A stretch of 42,500 nucleotides of DNA from assembly GCA_963575745.1 (NCBI GenBank), contig CAUYUJ010001745.1, forward strand, positions 15,001 through 57,500. The letters are read 5' to 3'. Position 1 is the first letter of the stretch; every line of letters starts with the position of its first letter. Both the position numbers and the translations under genes were made by a program. The notes beneath the pieces were generated by a model. The model did not search any database. It was not told the origin of the DNA and saw nothing but the letters and a program-made list of their open reading frames with translations. The DNA is from Prorocentrum cordatum (Eukaryota; Sar; Dinophyceae; Prorocentrales; Prorocentraceae). Positions 1-11,050 of the stretch are shown piece after piece.

Positions 1-595
<595 letters not shown>

Positions 596-1070
596 TCAAA
601 GACGTTCGAGATGGCCCAAGATGGTCTAAAAAGCGTCCAAGACGCCCCCAGAGACCTCCAAGAGACCTTCCAAGAAGGCCCCCAGATGCAAAAATCACTG
701 AAGCATTTGGGCACGCTCCCGGACGGCCTACGAGGCCCCCAAGATCGCCCCAAGACGGCCCAAGAGGTCTCCACGAGGGTCCCAAAACGGCCCCAGAGGA
801 GCCCAAGACGGCTCAAGAAACCTCCGGACCGAAAGCCCCCCCACGCCCAAGACGGCTCCAAGAGGGAGCCCAGACAGGGGACCTGAACGTACAATTCGAG
901 ACCTCCGCCCTAAGAGGCCCCCAAGAGGCCCCAGGAACCCCCAAGAGGCCCCAAAAGGCCCCAAGAGGCTCCCAAGAGGCCCCTAAAGAGGCCACAAAAC
1001 TGTGCCCAAGAGGCCCAAAAACTGCCCCCAAGGGGACCCCAAGAAGCATCCCTGAGGACACTGACCCACA
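596..1070. repeat. CAAGA-GGCC degenerate minisatellite, first block
   Basis: Units of about 10-12 bp with core CAAGAGGCC or CAAGACGGC, for example CCCAAGAGGCCCCAAGA around 950-1010, repeat with many point changes. This is the same unit that fills 1970-9870. The open frames on both strands here (Pro/Arg/Lys/Gln-rich on plus, Gly/Leu/Trp-rich on minus) are by-products of the repeat. Confidence 0.85.
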
Positions 1071-1199
1071 ATGCAGGCACGGTGGCGGGATGTGCCGAAG
1101 GACACGATGTATGTGTGTACATATACTTATGTATGTAGATGTACATCCTCAGACATGACCATGTGATAATAGGATGCACATGCATACAAAAAGAGTGGC

Positions 1200-1970
1200 G
1201 CAAACACACATGTACACATATACATATATATATATATGTTTATATATATATATGTGTGTATTGATATTGGTTGTGCGCATGATGTTACACATTCAAGCAT
1301 GCATACATACATGCATGCATACATACATACCGACATATCTACATACAAACAGATGTGCATATATGCACCAAAACATACACGTATACAGACATGTATCCCT
1401 ACATACGCACATACATACATACATACATACATACATACATACATACATACATGCAAGCATGCATGCATGCATGCATGCATGCAAGCATGCGTGCATGTAC
1501 GTACGTACGTACGTATGTATGTATGTTTGTATGTATGTATACATGTGTGTATGTGTGTATGTATGTATGCATGTATGTATGTATGTACGTATGTACGTAT
1601 GTACGTATGTACGTATGTACGTATGTACGCATGTACGTATGTATGTATGTGTGTATGTATGTATGTGTGTATGTATGTGTGTGTATGTATGTATGTATGT
1701 ATGTATGTAGGTAGGTAGGTAGGTAGGTAGGTAGGTAGGTAGGTAGGTAGGTAGGTATGTGTATGTATGTATGTATGTATGTATGTATGTATGTATGTGT
1801 GTACGTATGAAATGTATGTGTGAATGTAGGTATGCATGTGTGTAGGTATGCATGTATGCATGCATGTGCGTGTGCATGTATGCATGTATGCATGCATGCA
1901 TACATACATACATACGCACACATTCGTACATACATACATATATTCATTCATACATACAGTCCAGCTGGGG
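1200..1970. repeat. CATA/TATG tetranucleotide microsatellite with strand switches
   Basis: The block starts with TATATA runs (about 1215-1260). It then runs as (CATA)n from about 1290 to 1450, passes through a GCATGCATGC and GTACGTACGTAC centre near 1450-1520, and continues as (GTAT)n with a GTAG sub-run at 1708-1756. It returns to (CATA)n at about 1890-1960. Because the repeat switches to its reverse complement, the block is roughly palindromic. Long Tyr/His/Thr or Cys/Met/Tyr/Val frames on both strands are artefacts. Confidence 0.95.
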
Positions 1971-2869
1971 TCCATGGAGGGAAATCCAGGCCCAAACGAC
2001 TTCAACGTCCGCAAAAAATACTCCAAGACGGCTCAAGATGGCCTCCAAGACGGCCAAGATGGCCCTCAAGCTCGCCCAGGATGGTCCACGACGGCCTCCC
2101 AGACGGCCCAAGAGGGTCCCAGATACGTCCAAGTTCGCCCAAGAAGCCTCCAAGACGGCCCAAGAGGCCCCCAAGAGGTCCTCCAGGAGGGCCCGCAGAG
2201 GACAAAATCGTTGATTTTCCTTTGGTTTTTGAAGGATTTTGACATTTGCTTCTTTTCGGCCTTCCGACGGCCCAAGACGGCCCAAGAGCCCCCAAAGATC
2301 GCCCAAAGGTCACCCAAGAGGCCTCCAAGATGGCCCCAGAACGGCCCAAAAGGCCCCCAAGACGGCCCCAAGAGGCCCCCAAGACGGCCCAAGAGACCTC
2401 CAAGACGCCCAAGATGGCCTCCAAGACGGCCCTGGAGCACCCCAAGAGGGCCCCAAGTCGGCCCGCCCAGAGAGGCCCCCAAAACGGCTTCCGACGGCGT
2501 CGGACGGGCCAGGGGCCCACCAAGACGGCCGAAGATGGCCCTAAAATGGCCCAAGACGGCCCAAAAGGCCTCCAAAAGGGCCTCCAGGAAGGCCTGAAAA
2601 GGCCAAAATCATTGATTTCTCATGGGTTTTTGAAGGATTGTGGCATTTGCTATTTTTCGCCCTTCCGACGGCCCGAGACGGCCCAAGAGCCCCCGAAGAT
2701 CGCCCAAGAGGCCCAAGACGGCCCCAAGAGGCCCCCAAGACGGCCCAAGAGGCCTCCAAGACGCTCAAGATGGCCTCCAAGACGGCCCAAGAGCCCTCCA
2801 AGACGTCCTCCAAGAAGGCCCGAAAGGGTCAAAATGGCCTCCAGACGGCCAAGAGGACCTTCAAGATGC

Positions 2870-3140
2870 CCACGTGTTCCCCGAAGGCTTTCCAAACCGA
2901 TTCGGGGAACACATGGTCCGATAGCTTGGCAGGTCTGGCCTCAACGTTCGGCCACATAGGCGCTTCCAAAAAGGCAGGGGGCGGCGGTGATTCGCCGTAG
3001 GCGTCTTCGATCCGCCGCCCCCTGTTGATTCATCACAGGGGTGCCTGGCGTGCTAGATGCGTGCGGTTTTGGTTTTGGTTCTTTTCCAAAAGAACTCCAC
3101 CTGGGGCTCCGGCGCGTCCCGCCGGGGTCCCAGGAGGATT
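2870..3140 (+). repeat. Hairpin module, copy 1
   Basis: The module contains several stem-loops. H1: arms 2870-2885 and 2901-2916, 16 bp with one mismatch, loop of 15. H2: TGGCC/GGCCA at 2936-2954. H3: 13-bp perfect arms 2975-2987 and 3012-3024. H4: arms 3019-3025 and 3035-3041. H5: GTTCTTTTCCAAAAGAAC at 3078-3095. H3 and H4 share bases 3019-3024 and cannot form together. TTCGATCC at about 3006-3013 resembles a polymerase III B box. Confidence 0.8.
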
Positions 3141-4412
3141 GCCCAGGAGCTCAATCCCGGAAAAAATCCTCCAAGACGGCTCAAGATGGCCTCCAAGATG
3201 GCCACGTTGGCACAAGATGGCCTCCAAGATTGCCTCCAAGTCTGCCCAAGATGCTCCAGGATAGCCTCCAAGACGGCCCAAGAGAGTCGAAGATACCTCC
3301 AAGGTCGCCCAAGAAGCATCCAAGACGGCCCAACACGACCCAAGAAGCCTCCAAGGGTCCGAAGAGGCCAAAATCAGTGGTTATCCTTTGGTTTTTGAAG
3401 GATTTGGGCATTTGCCTCTTCTCGGCATTCCGACGGCTCAAGACGGCACAAGAGGCCGCCAAGATCGCCCCAAGATCGCCCACGAGGCCTCCAAGAGGGC
3501 CCGATGACGGCCCAAGAGGCCTCCAAGACGGCCCCAAGAGGGCCCCAAGACGACCCAAGAGACCTCCAAGACGCCCAAGATGGCCTCCAAGACGGCCCCG
3601 AAGCGCCCCAAGAGGACCCCAAGTTGGTTCAGAGAGGCCCCCAAGACGGCTTCCGACGGCGTCAGACGGGCCAGGAGCCCACCAAGATGGCCGAAGTTGG
3701 CTCGACGCTGGCCCAAGACGGCCCAAGAGGCCTCCAAGAGGGCATCCAGGAAGGTCAGACAAGGCTAAAAATATTGTTTTTCCTTGCGTTTTTGAAGGAT
3801 TTTGCCATTTGCTTCTTTTCGGCCTTCCGACGGCCCGAGACGGCCCAAAAGCCCCCAAAGATCGCCCAAAGATCGCCCAAGACGCTCAAGATGGCCCCAG
3901 AACGGCCCAAGAGGCCCCCAAGACGGCCCAGGAGGCTTTTAAGACGCCCAAGATGGCCTCCAAGATGGCCCTGGAGCATTCCAAGAGGGCCCCAAGTCGG
4001 CTCAGAGACGCCCCCTAAACGGCTTCCGACGGCGTCGGACGGGCCAGGGGCCCACCAAGACGGCCGAAGATGGCCCTAAGATGGCCCAAGACGGCCCAAG
4101 CCTCCAAGAGGGCCTCCAGGAAGCCTGAAAAGGCCAAAACCATTGATTTCTCATGAGTTTTTGAAGGATTGTGGCATTTGCTTTTTGTTCTGCCTTTCGA
4201 CGGCCCGAGACGGCCCAAGTGCCCCAAAAAATCGCCCAAGAGGCCCAAGATGGCCCCAAGAGGCCCCCAAGAGGCCCCCAAGACGGCCCAAGAGGCCTCC
4301 AAGACGCTCAAGATGGCCTCCAAGACGGCCCAAGAGCCCTCCAAGACGTCCTCCAAGAAGGCCCGAAATGGTCAAAATGGCCTCCACACGGCCAAGAGGA
4401 CCTTCAAGATGC

Positions 4413-4690
4413 CCATGTGTTCCCCGAAGGCTTTCTAAACCGATTCGGGGAACACATGGTCCGATAGCTTGGCAGGTCTGGCCTCAACGTTCGGCCACAT
4501 AGGCGCTTCCAAAAAGGCAGGGGGCGGCGGTGATTCGCCGTAGGCGTCTTCGATCCGTCGCACCCTGTTGATTCATCACAGGGGTGCCTGGCGTGCTAAA
4601 TAATCGCGGTTTGGGTTTTGGTTCTTTTTCTCAAAGAACTCCCGCATGGGGCTTCGGCCCGTCCCGCCGGCCACCCGGAAAGGAGCTCAA
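4413..4690 (+). repeat. Hairpin module, copy 2
   Basis: Here H1 (arms 4413-4428 and 4444-4459) is a perfect 16-bp stem, because CACGTG of copy 1 is replaced by CATGTG. The right arm of H3 is changed (CCGTCGCACCCTG), which weakens that stem. H4 is retained at about 4562-4582. The copy lies 1,543 bp after copy 1. Confidence 0.8.
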
Positions 4691-5952
4691 TTGCGCAATT
4701 GTTCCTCCAAGACGGCTCAAGATGGCCTCCAAGATGGCCTCCGATGGCCTCCAAGTCCGCCCAAGAGAGAAGGAGATGCCTACAAGTCCGCCCAAGAAAC
4801 ATCCAAGACGGCCCAAGACGGCCCAAGAGGTGCCCAAGAGGCCTCCAAGACGGCCCAAGAGGCCTCCAAGAGGTCCTCCAGGAGGGCCCGAAGAGGCCAA
4901 TCCTGAGGCCAAAGGATTTTCGTATTTGCTCCTTTCCGCTTTCCGACGACCCAAGACGGCCCAAGAGGCCTCCAAGATCGCCCCCACAGCGCCCAAGAGG
5001 CCTCCAAGATGGCCTCAGCCAAGACGGCCCCAAGAGGGCATAAAGACGACCCAAGAGACCTCCAAGACGCCCAAGATGGCCTCTAAGACGGCCATGGCGC
5101 ACCCCAGCCCAGACGGGCCCCCCAAACGGCTTCCGACGGCGTCAGACGGGCCAGGAGCCCACCAAGATGGCCGAAGTTGGCTCGAAGCTGGCCCAAGCAA
5201 GACGGCCCAAGAGCCTCCAAGAGGGCCTCCAGGAAGGCCAGACAAGGCCAAAAACGTTGATTTTCCTTAGGTGTTTGAAGGATTTTGACATTTGCTTCTT
5301 TTCGGCCTTCTGACGGCCCGAGACGGCCCAAGAGAGCCCCCAAAGATCGCCCAACGATCGCCCAAGAGGCCTCCAAGATGGCCCCAGAACGGCCCAAGAG
5401 GCCCCAGAACGGCCCCAAGAGGCCCCCAAGACGGCCCAGGAGGCTTTAAGACGCCCAAGATGGCCTCCAAGACGGCCCTGGAACATTCCAAGAGGGCCCC
5501 AAGTCGGCCCAGAGGGGCCCCCCAAACGGCTTCCGACGGCGTCAGACGGGCCAGGAACCCACCAAGACGGCCGAAGATGGCCCTAAGATGGCCCAAGACG
5601 GCCCAAGAGGCTTCCAAGAGGGCCTCCAGGAAGGGCCGAAAAGGCCAAAATCATTGATTTCCCATGAGTTTTTGAAGGATTGTGGAATTTGCTTTTTGTT
5701 TTGAAGGATTGTGGCATTTGCTTTTTGTTCTGCCTTTCGACAGCCCGAGACGGCCCAAGTGCCCCCAAAGATCGCCCACGAGGCCCAAGACGGCCCCAAG
5801 AGGCCCCCAAGAGGCCCCGAAGACGGCCCAAGAGGCCTCCAAGACGCTCAAGATGGCCTCCAAGACGGCCCAAGAGCCCTCCAAGACGTCCTCCAAGAAG
5901 GCCCGAAATGGTCAAAATGGCCTCCACACGGCCAAGATGACCTTCAAGATGC

Positions 5953-6240
5953 CCACGTGTTCCCCGAAGGCTTTCCAAACCGATTCGGGGAACACATGGT
6001 CCGATAGCTTGGCAGGTCTGGCCTCAACGTTCGGCCACATAGGCGCTTCCAAAAAGGCAGGGGGCGGTGGTGATTCGCCGTAGGCGTCTTCGATCCGCCC
6101 CCCCCCCTGTTGATTCATCACAGAGGCGCATGGCGTGCTGGATCCTGTCGGTTTGGGTTTTGGTTCTTTTTCAAAAGAACTCCCCCTGGGGCGGCTTCGG
6201 CCCGTCCCGCCGGCCACCCGAAAGGAATCTCAATCCCGGA
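5953..6240 (+). repeat. Hairpin module, copy 3
   Basis: H1 arms are 5953-5968 and 5984-5999. The H3 right arm has become a C-run (about 6097-6110). H4 reads CCCTGT/ACAGAG, slightly weakened. The H5 element TTCTTTTTCAAAAGAAC is kept at about 6163-6180. This copy lies 1,540 bp after copy 2, giving a regular higher-order period. Confidence 0.8.
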
Positions 6241-6945
6241 AAAATCCTCCAAGACGGCTCAAGATGGCCTCCAAGATGGCCACGTTGGCCCAAGACGGCC
6301 TCTAAGATTGTCCAAGATGGCCTCCAAGTCCGTCCAAGATGATCCAAGACGGCCTCCAAAACGGCCCAAGAGAGTCCAAGATACCTCCAAGTTCGCCCAA
6401 GAAGCATCCAAGACGGCCCAACACGACCCAAGAGGCCTCCAAGAGGTCCTCCAGGAGGGCCCGAAGAGGCCAAAATCAGTGGTTATCCTTGGGTTTTTGA
6501 AGGAATTTGGCATTTGCTTCTTCTCGGCATTCCGACGGCTCAAGATGGCACAAGAGGCCCCCAAGATCGCCCCAAGATCGCCCACGAGGCCTCGAAGATG
6601 GCCACATGACGGCCCAAGAGGCCCCCAAGGCGGCCCCAAGAGGGCCCCAAGACGGGCCAAGAGGCCTCCAAGACGCAAAGGATGGCCTCCAAGACGGCCC
6701 CGAAGCGCCCCAAGAGGGCCCCAAGCCGGTTCAAAGAGGCCCCCAAGACGGCTCCCGACGGCGTCAGACGGGCCAGGAACGCCCTAAGACGGCCAAAAAG
6801 GCCCCCGAGAAGTCCCAAAAAGGCCCCAAGAGGCCCTCAAGAGGCTCCAAGAGAGCCCAAGATAGCACCAGCATGGCCTGCAAGCAAGACGGTCCCAAGA
6901 TGGCCCAATCGAGCCCAAGAGTGCCTCAAGAGGCTCCGAAGAGGC

Positions 6946-7060
6946 ATCCTCCCCCTTCTCCGTTTTCCTCCTTCTCCTCCTCTTCCTCTTCCTCCCCCAC
7001 GTGTTCCCCGAATGCTTTCCAAACCGACTCGGGGAACACATGGTCCGATAGCTTCGCCCC
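6946..7060 (+). repeat. Hairpin module, truncated copy 4, behind a pyrimidine tract
   Basis: Only H1 (6997-7012 and 7028-7043) and a few following bases (TGGTCCGATAGCTT) remain; the sequence then changes to minisatellite. It is preceded by about 50 bases of CT-rich DNA (6946-6996). The same arrangement is seen at copies 5 and 6. Confidence 0.75.
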
Positions 7061-7221
7061 CCAAGAGGCCTCCAAGACGGCCCAAGCTGCCTCCAAGACG
7101 GCCTAAAATGGCGTCAATATTGACCAAGACGGCCCAACAGGCCCCCAAGAGGCCTCCAAGACGGCCCAAGAGGCCTCCAAGAGGTCCTCCAGGAGGGCCC
7201 GAAGAGACCAAAATCCGCCGA

Positions 7222-7701
7222 CCCCTTGGGGTTCATCGGCGTGTGATATGTTCCCCCTCCCCAAACCCCTCCCCCGGGAGCCCGGTCCGGTCCATTTGGA
7301 GGGGGGGGGGGTCCGGCCGGACGGCCCCAGGCGGCCCGGAGGTCTCATCCGCTCCCGAAAATCGTGGAAAAACACGTGAAAATCGTGTAGGGACGCGTCT
7401 GGTGGCCTCGAAATGGGTTTGGGACGCCCCACGAGCGCTCCAAGACGTCCAAGTTGGCCCGAAGACGGGCCACGAGGCGTCCTCGACGGCAGAAGAGGTC
7501 CCCACGAGCCCCCCCGAGGGCCTCCGAGATGCGTTCCACAAGGGACCCTAGACGCAAAAATTGGGCCATTCCCTTCGTGAAATGTACATTTTTTAGAAAT
7601 TCAGCTTTGGATCTTTCCGATGCTCCCCGACGGCCCAAGAGGCTCCCAAACCCGCTCCCAGACGGCCCCAGAAGCCTCGCAGAGGGTCCCCCACAGACCC
7701 C
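7222..7701. repeat. 0.48-kb direct duplication, copy 1
   Basis: From CCCCTTGGGGTTCATCGGCG to CCCCCACAGACCC this segment is nearly identical to 8117-8613, 0.9 kb downstream. It contains a G9-10 run (about 7301-7310), a GTGGAAAAACACGTGAAAATC stretch split here as GTGGAAAAACAC and GTGAAAATC, and AT-rich TGTACATTTTTTAGAAATTC. No coding function is visible. Confidence 0.9.
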
Positions 7702-8116
7702 TAGAGGGCCCAAGATGGGCCAACAGGCGTCCAAGACGGCCCAAGAGGGCTCCGAAAACGGCCCCAAGAGCGTTCCAGGAGCGCTCCGAGTTGCCTCCAC
7801 GAAGCTCCACATGGTCCCAGACGGTCCAAGAGCGATCAGAAACATCGACGACGACCTCCCGACGGCTCACGAGGCCTCCCCAGACGCCCCCCCAGGCCAT
7901 CCAAGATTCCCCCCAAGAGGCCCTCTAGACGCAAAAAATCGCTCGTTTCCTTCGTAAAACGTATCTTTTTCACACGTGCGCCTTTGGGGGTGTCCCCCGC
8001 TCCTGCACGGCCCCAGAGCCCCCCAAACCCGCTCCCAGACGGCCCAAGACGCCTCCAAGAGGGTTCCTACACAACCCTCGAGGGCCCCAAGACGGGCCAA
8101 CTGACGTCCAAGACGG

Positions 8117-8613
8117 CCCCTTGGGGTTCATCGGCGTGTGATATGTTCCCCCCCCAAACCCCTCCCCCGGGAGCCCGGTCCGGTCCATTTGGAGGGGGGG
8201 GGGTCCGGCCGGACGGCCCCGGACGGCCCCGGGCGGCCCGGGACCCCCCGGAGGTCTCATCCGCTCTCGAAAGTCGTGGAAAAACGCGTGAAAATCGTGT
8301 AGGGACGCTTCTGGTGGCCTCGAAATGGGTTTGGGACGCCCCACGAGCGCTCAAGACGTCCAAGTTGGCCCGAAGACGGGCCACGAGGCGTCCTCGACGG
8401 CAGAAGAGGTCCCCACGAGCCCCCCCCGAGGGCCTCCGAGATGCGTTCCACAAGGCACCCTAGACGCAAAAATTGGGCCATTCCCTTCGTGAAATGTACA
8501 TTTTTTAGAAATTCAGCTTTGGATCTTTCCGATGCTCCCCGACGGCCCAAGAGGCTCCCAAACCCGCTCCCAGACGGCCCCAGAAGCCTCGCAGAGGGTC
8601 CCCCACAGACCCC
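8117..8613. repeat. 0.48-kb direct duplication, copy 2
   Basis: Second copy of the segment at 7222-7701. It is slightly longer because of an extra CGGCCCC-type expansion at about 8214-8250. A third, more diverged relative of its 3' part lies at about 7928-8045, so this began as a roughly 450-bp tandem repeat. Confidence 0.9.
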
Positions 8614-9357
8614 GGAGGGAGTAAATTGCTCCAGAAATTCTGCTGGATGGCGCCCGACGGCGTCGACATGACACCCAGAAGCTCCAAGACAGCCCAAGAT
8701 GGCTTCCAGCTGGCCCCAGATGGCCCCAAGCCGCGTCCAGATGGTCTCCAGACAAAGCAAGAAACGCCAAAGACGACCAAAGAGACTCCCAAGAGGCCTC
8801 CCAACCGGGCTTCAAGAAGCCAAACTAATTGATTTGCCTAAGCTTTGTAAAGTGTTGGGCCTTCTTGCCTCTTCGAATTTCCGACGGCACGAGCAGCCCA
8901 AACAGGCGCCCAAACCGCACCAAGACGGCCAAAGAGAGTCCCAAAAAGGCCGCAAGAGAGCCCGAACACAGGCCAAGAGCCGCCCAAAACGGCCCAAAAG
9001 AGACCCAAGACAGTTCGAACAAAGGCCTAAGACAGCCCAAGAGGCAGCCAAGACGGCCCAACAGAGCCCCACAACGCCACAGGAAGCACCAAGAGGCCTC
9101 TAAGAGGCACCACGAGGCCACCAAGAGGCGCACACGAAGCCGAAAAAGACACCTCTGAGGCACAAAATATGCTTCAAATCGAGCTCCCAAAGGCACCGAC
9201 ACCGACAACATGAGCGAAGGCGACGCGCTGCGAGCCCCCCCAAGGGGTCGGCGGTGTGGCGTAAGCCCAAGAATCATGAATTTTCCCTAAGTGTTTCCAG
9301 GATGTTGGCATTCGTTCCTTCTCGCCATTCCGACGGCTCAAGACGGCCCAAGAGGCC

Positions 9358-9680
9358 TCTTCCTCTTTCTCTTCATGTCCATTCTCCCCCACGTGTTCCC
9401 CGAAAGCTTTCCAAACCGATTCGGGGAACACATGGTCCGATAGCTTGGCAGGCCTCTGGCCACAACGTTCGGCCACATAGGCGCTTCCGAAAGGGCAGGG
9501 GGCGGCGGTGATTCGCCGTAGGCGTGTTCGATCCGCCGCCCCCTGTGGTCTTGCCACAGGTGTGCACGACGTGCTAGATCCTACTGGTTTGGTTTTGGCT
9601 CTTTTTCTAAAAGAACTCTCGCCTGGGGCTCCGGCCCAGTGCGCCAGCCACGCGGAAGGCCCCAAAACGAGCACAACGTC
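9358..9680 (+). repeat. Hairpin module, copy 5, behind a pyrimidine tract
   Basis: H1 is at 9389-9404 and 9420-9435. H3 is a perfect 13-bp stem (9496-9508 and 9533-9545). H4 has a different sequence from copy 1 but still pairs: CCTGTGG at 9542-9548 with CCACAGG at 9554-9560. GTTCGATCC at 9526-9534 fits the B-box consensus GWTCRANNC. A CT-rich tract precedes it at 9358-9388. Confidence 0.8.
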
Positions 9681-9873
9681 CACAAAAAATCTCCAAGACG
9701 GCTCAAGATGGCTTCTCGGATGGTCACGTTGGCCCAAGATGGCCTCCCGGATGGCCCAGGATGGTCCAAGTTGCCTCCAAGTCCGCCGACGAAGCCACCA
9801 AGACGGCCAATGGCTCCAAGATGCCTCCGAGTCCGCCCAAGGAGCCTCCAAGAATGCCCGAGAGGGCCCAAGA

Positions 9874-10035
9874 GTTAAGTCGGGCGTGTCCCCCTACAGG
9901 GGGATTTTCGACGAAAAATGAAAGATACTCAAAAAATACTCCAGAATGGTCAAAAGATGCTCAAACAATAGTCCCCAAATTATGTTTTTACTATTTTTGA
10001 ATATTCCCCCTGTAGAGGGACAGGCCCGACTTGAC
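9874..10035 (+). mobile_element. Miniature inverted-repeat element (GTCGGGC family), copy 1
   Basis: Left end GTTAAGTCGGGCGTGTCCCC and right end GGGACAGGCCCGACTTGAC are inverted repeats; with the adjoining CTACAGG/CCTGTAG the TIR is about 30 bp. The interior is AT-rich and non-coding, unlike the GC-rich surroundings. Flanking hexamers CCAAGA (9868-9873) and ACAAGA (10036-10041) agree at 5 of 6, consistent with a 6-bp TSD. The element sits in the minisatellite array. Confidence 0.85.
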
Positions 10036-10732
10036 ACAAGAGGCTCCCAAGACGCCCTCCGGGAGGGCCTCCAAGATGGCCCCAGAACGGCCAGAGAAAA
10101 CGCTCCTGACGCACCTGACGTCAGGCTGCTTGTGCTGTGCTCCTGCACTCTCAGCGGGGTCTCGGCCGGTCGCGCCGGCCGCGGAGAGCCGCGCGCAAAC
10201 AGGGTCTATTGCACGGGCCTCCTCCCCCAAAGATGGCCTCCAAAAAAAAGGGGCCAGGGTGGCCTCCAAGACGGCCAAGATGGCCTCCAGGACGCCTCCA
10301 AGACGGCCAAGATGGCCCAAGATGGCCTCCAACCCGCCCCGATGCGCCTCCAAGACGGCCAAGATAACCCAAGACGCCCCAAGATGACCTTCGGATGGCC
10401 CAGGAGGCCCCCAGGACGCCCCTGGAGGGTTCCAAGAGAACCTCCAGTCAACGCTCCAAGACTGTCGCATAGGACCCCAAGATTGCCCCAAGACGGCCCC
10501 AGAGGACCCCAAGAGGCCCGCAAGACGGACCCAAGACGGAGCCACAGGCCTCCAAGACGGCCCTTTAGCACCCAAAGAGGGACCCACGACTGCCCAGAGA
10601 GGGCCCCAAGACGGCCTCCGAATGCTAAGAGGTTCCTCAGAGGCTCCCAGAGGCCACCGAAAGGCCCCCAAGAGGCCCCCAAGAGGCTGCCAGGCATCCC
10701 CAAGAAGGTCCAAAGAGGACCTCCAGAGGCTT
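10036..10732. repeat. CAAGANGGCC minisatellite, last block
   Basis: The minisatellite of 1971-9867 resumes after the miniature element, interrupted by a unique stretch at about 10105-10215. Open frames on both strands follow the repeat. No gene was recognised. Confidence 0.8.
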
Positions 10733-10869
10733 CCTTTTTGTTCCTCATCCTCCTCTTCCTCCTCCTCCTCCTCCTTCTCCTCTTCCTCGTCCTCCTCCTC
10801 TTCCTTCTCCTCCTCCTCCTCCTCCTCCTCCTCCTCCTCGTCCTCCTTCTCCTCCCTCTCTTTCTCGTT
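10733..10869. repeat. (TCC)n polypyrimidine tract
   Basis: Almost uninterrupted C/T sequence built on TCC and TTCC. It lies immediately upstream of diverged hairpin module copy 6. Confidence 0.95.
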
Positions 10870-11050
10870 TATCTTGCTCTCCCAAGTGTTCCCCCATTGG
10901 TTTCCACAACGGCTGAAGAATACATAGTCCAACAGCTTGGCCAAACTTCGGACCAACTTTTGGCCGCATGGGCGTCCAGAAGGCAGGGGTCGGCGGCGAT
11001 TCGCCGTAGGCGTCTATGTGAAACCATGCGAACATATATACATGTATAGG
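10870..11050 (+). repeat. Hairpin module, diverged copy 6
   Basis: This follows the pyrimidine tract at 10733-10869. It retains AGTGTTCCCCC, TACATAGTCCAACAGCTTGGC, TTTTGGCCGCATGGGCG and GGCAGGGGTCGGCGGCGATT, followed by CGCCGTAGGCGTC, all in the module order. The H1 stem is largely lost. It ends near an ATATACATGTATA stretch at 11035. Confidence 0.65.

Larger units (their letters stand above)
1971..9867. repeat. Large CAAGANGGCC minisatellite array with higher-order structure
   Basis: About 7.9 kb of 10-12 bp units (core CAAGACGGCC, CAAGATGGCC, CAAGAGGCC). At roughly 400-bp intervals the array is broken by a conserved AT-richer spacer of the type TTTTTGAAGGATTNTGNCAT followed by TTTGCTTCTTTTCGGCCTTC; spacers lie near 2208, 2608, 3372, 3768, 4138, 4905, 5258, 5652 and 6474. 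A hairpin module recurs at 2870, 4413 and 5953, so the higher-order unit is about 1,540 bp. Long frames cross the whole array on both strands and use only repeat-derived residues, so I treat the region as non-coding satellite. No gene was recognised in it. Confidence 0.9.

Noticed and set aside
1127-2026. 300-codon minus frame rich in Tyr-Ile-His-Thr
   Set aside because: The CATA microsatellite lacks stops in several frames on both strands; the residues merely cycle with the repeat.
1836-4018. Long Pro/Arg/Lys frames on plus and Trp/Gly/Leu frames on minus across the array
   Set aside because: All frames follow the CAAGANGGCC unit, run over spacers and hairpins alike, and compete with each other. 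Not treated as proteins.
9589-9605. TTTTGGCTC near the module, similar to the leader
   Set aside because: Nine bases match but continue TTTTTC instead of AAG; it is the variable part of the module's GGTTTTGGTTCTTTT block.
2030-9710. GGCTCAAGATGGCC words resembling the end of the spliced leader followed by ATG
   Set aside because: Only 8 nt (GGCTCAAG) are shared with the leader, and the words are ordinary variants of the minisatellite unit. The upstream CCGTAGCCATTTT part is absent.
1971-9867. Possible CRISPR array
   Set aside because: Repeats are degenerate and directly adjacent without unique spacers, and the DNA is eukaryotic.
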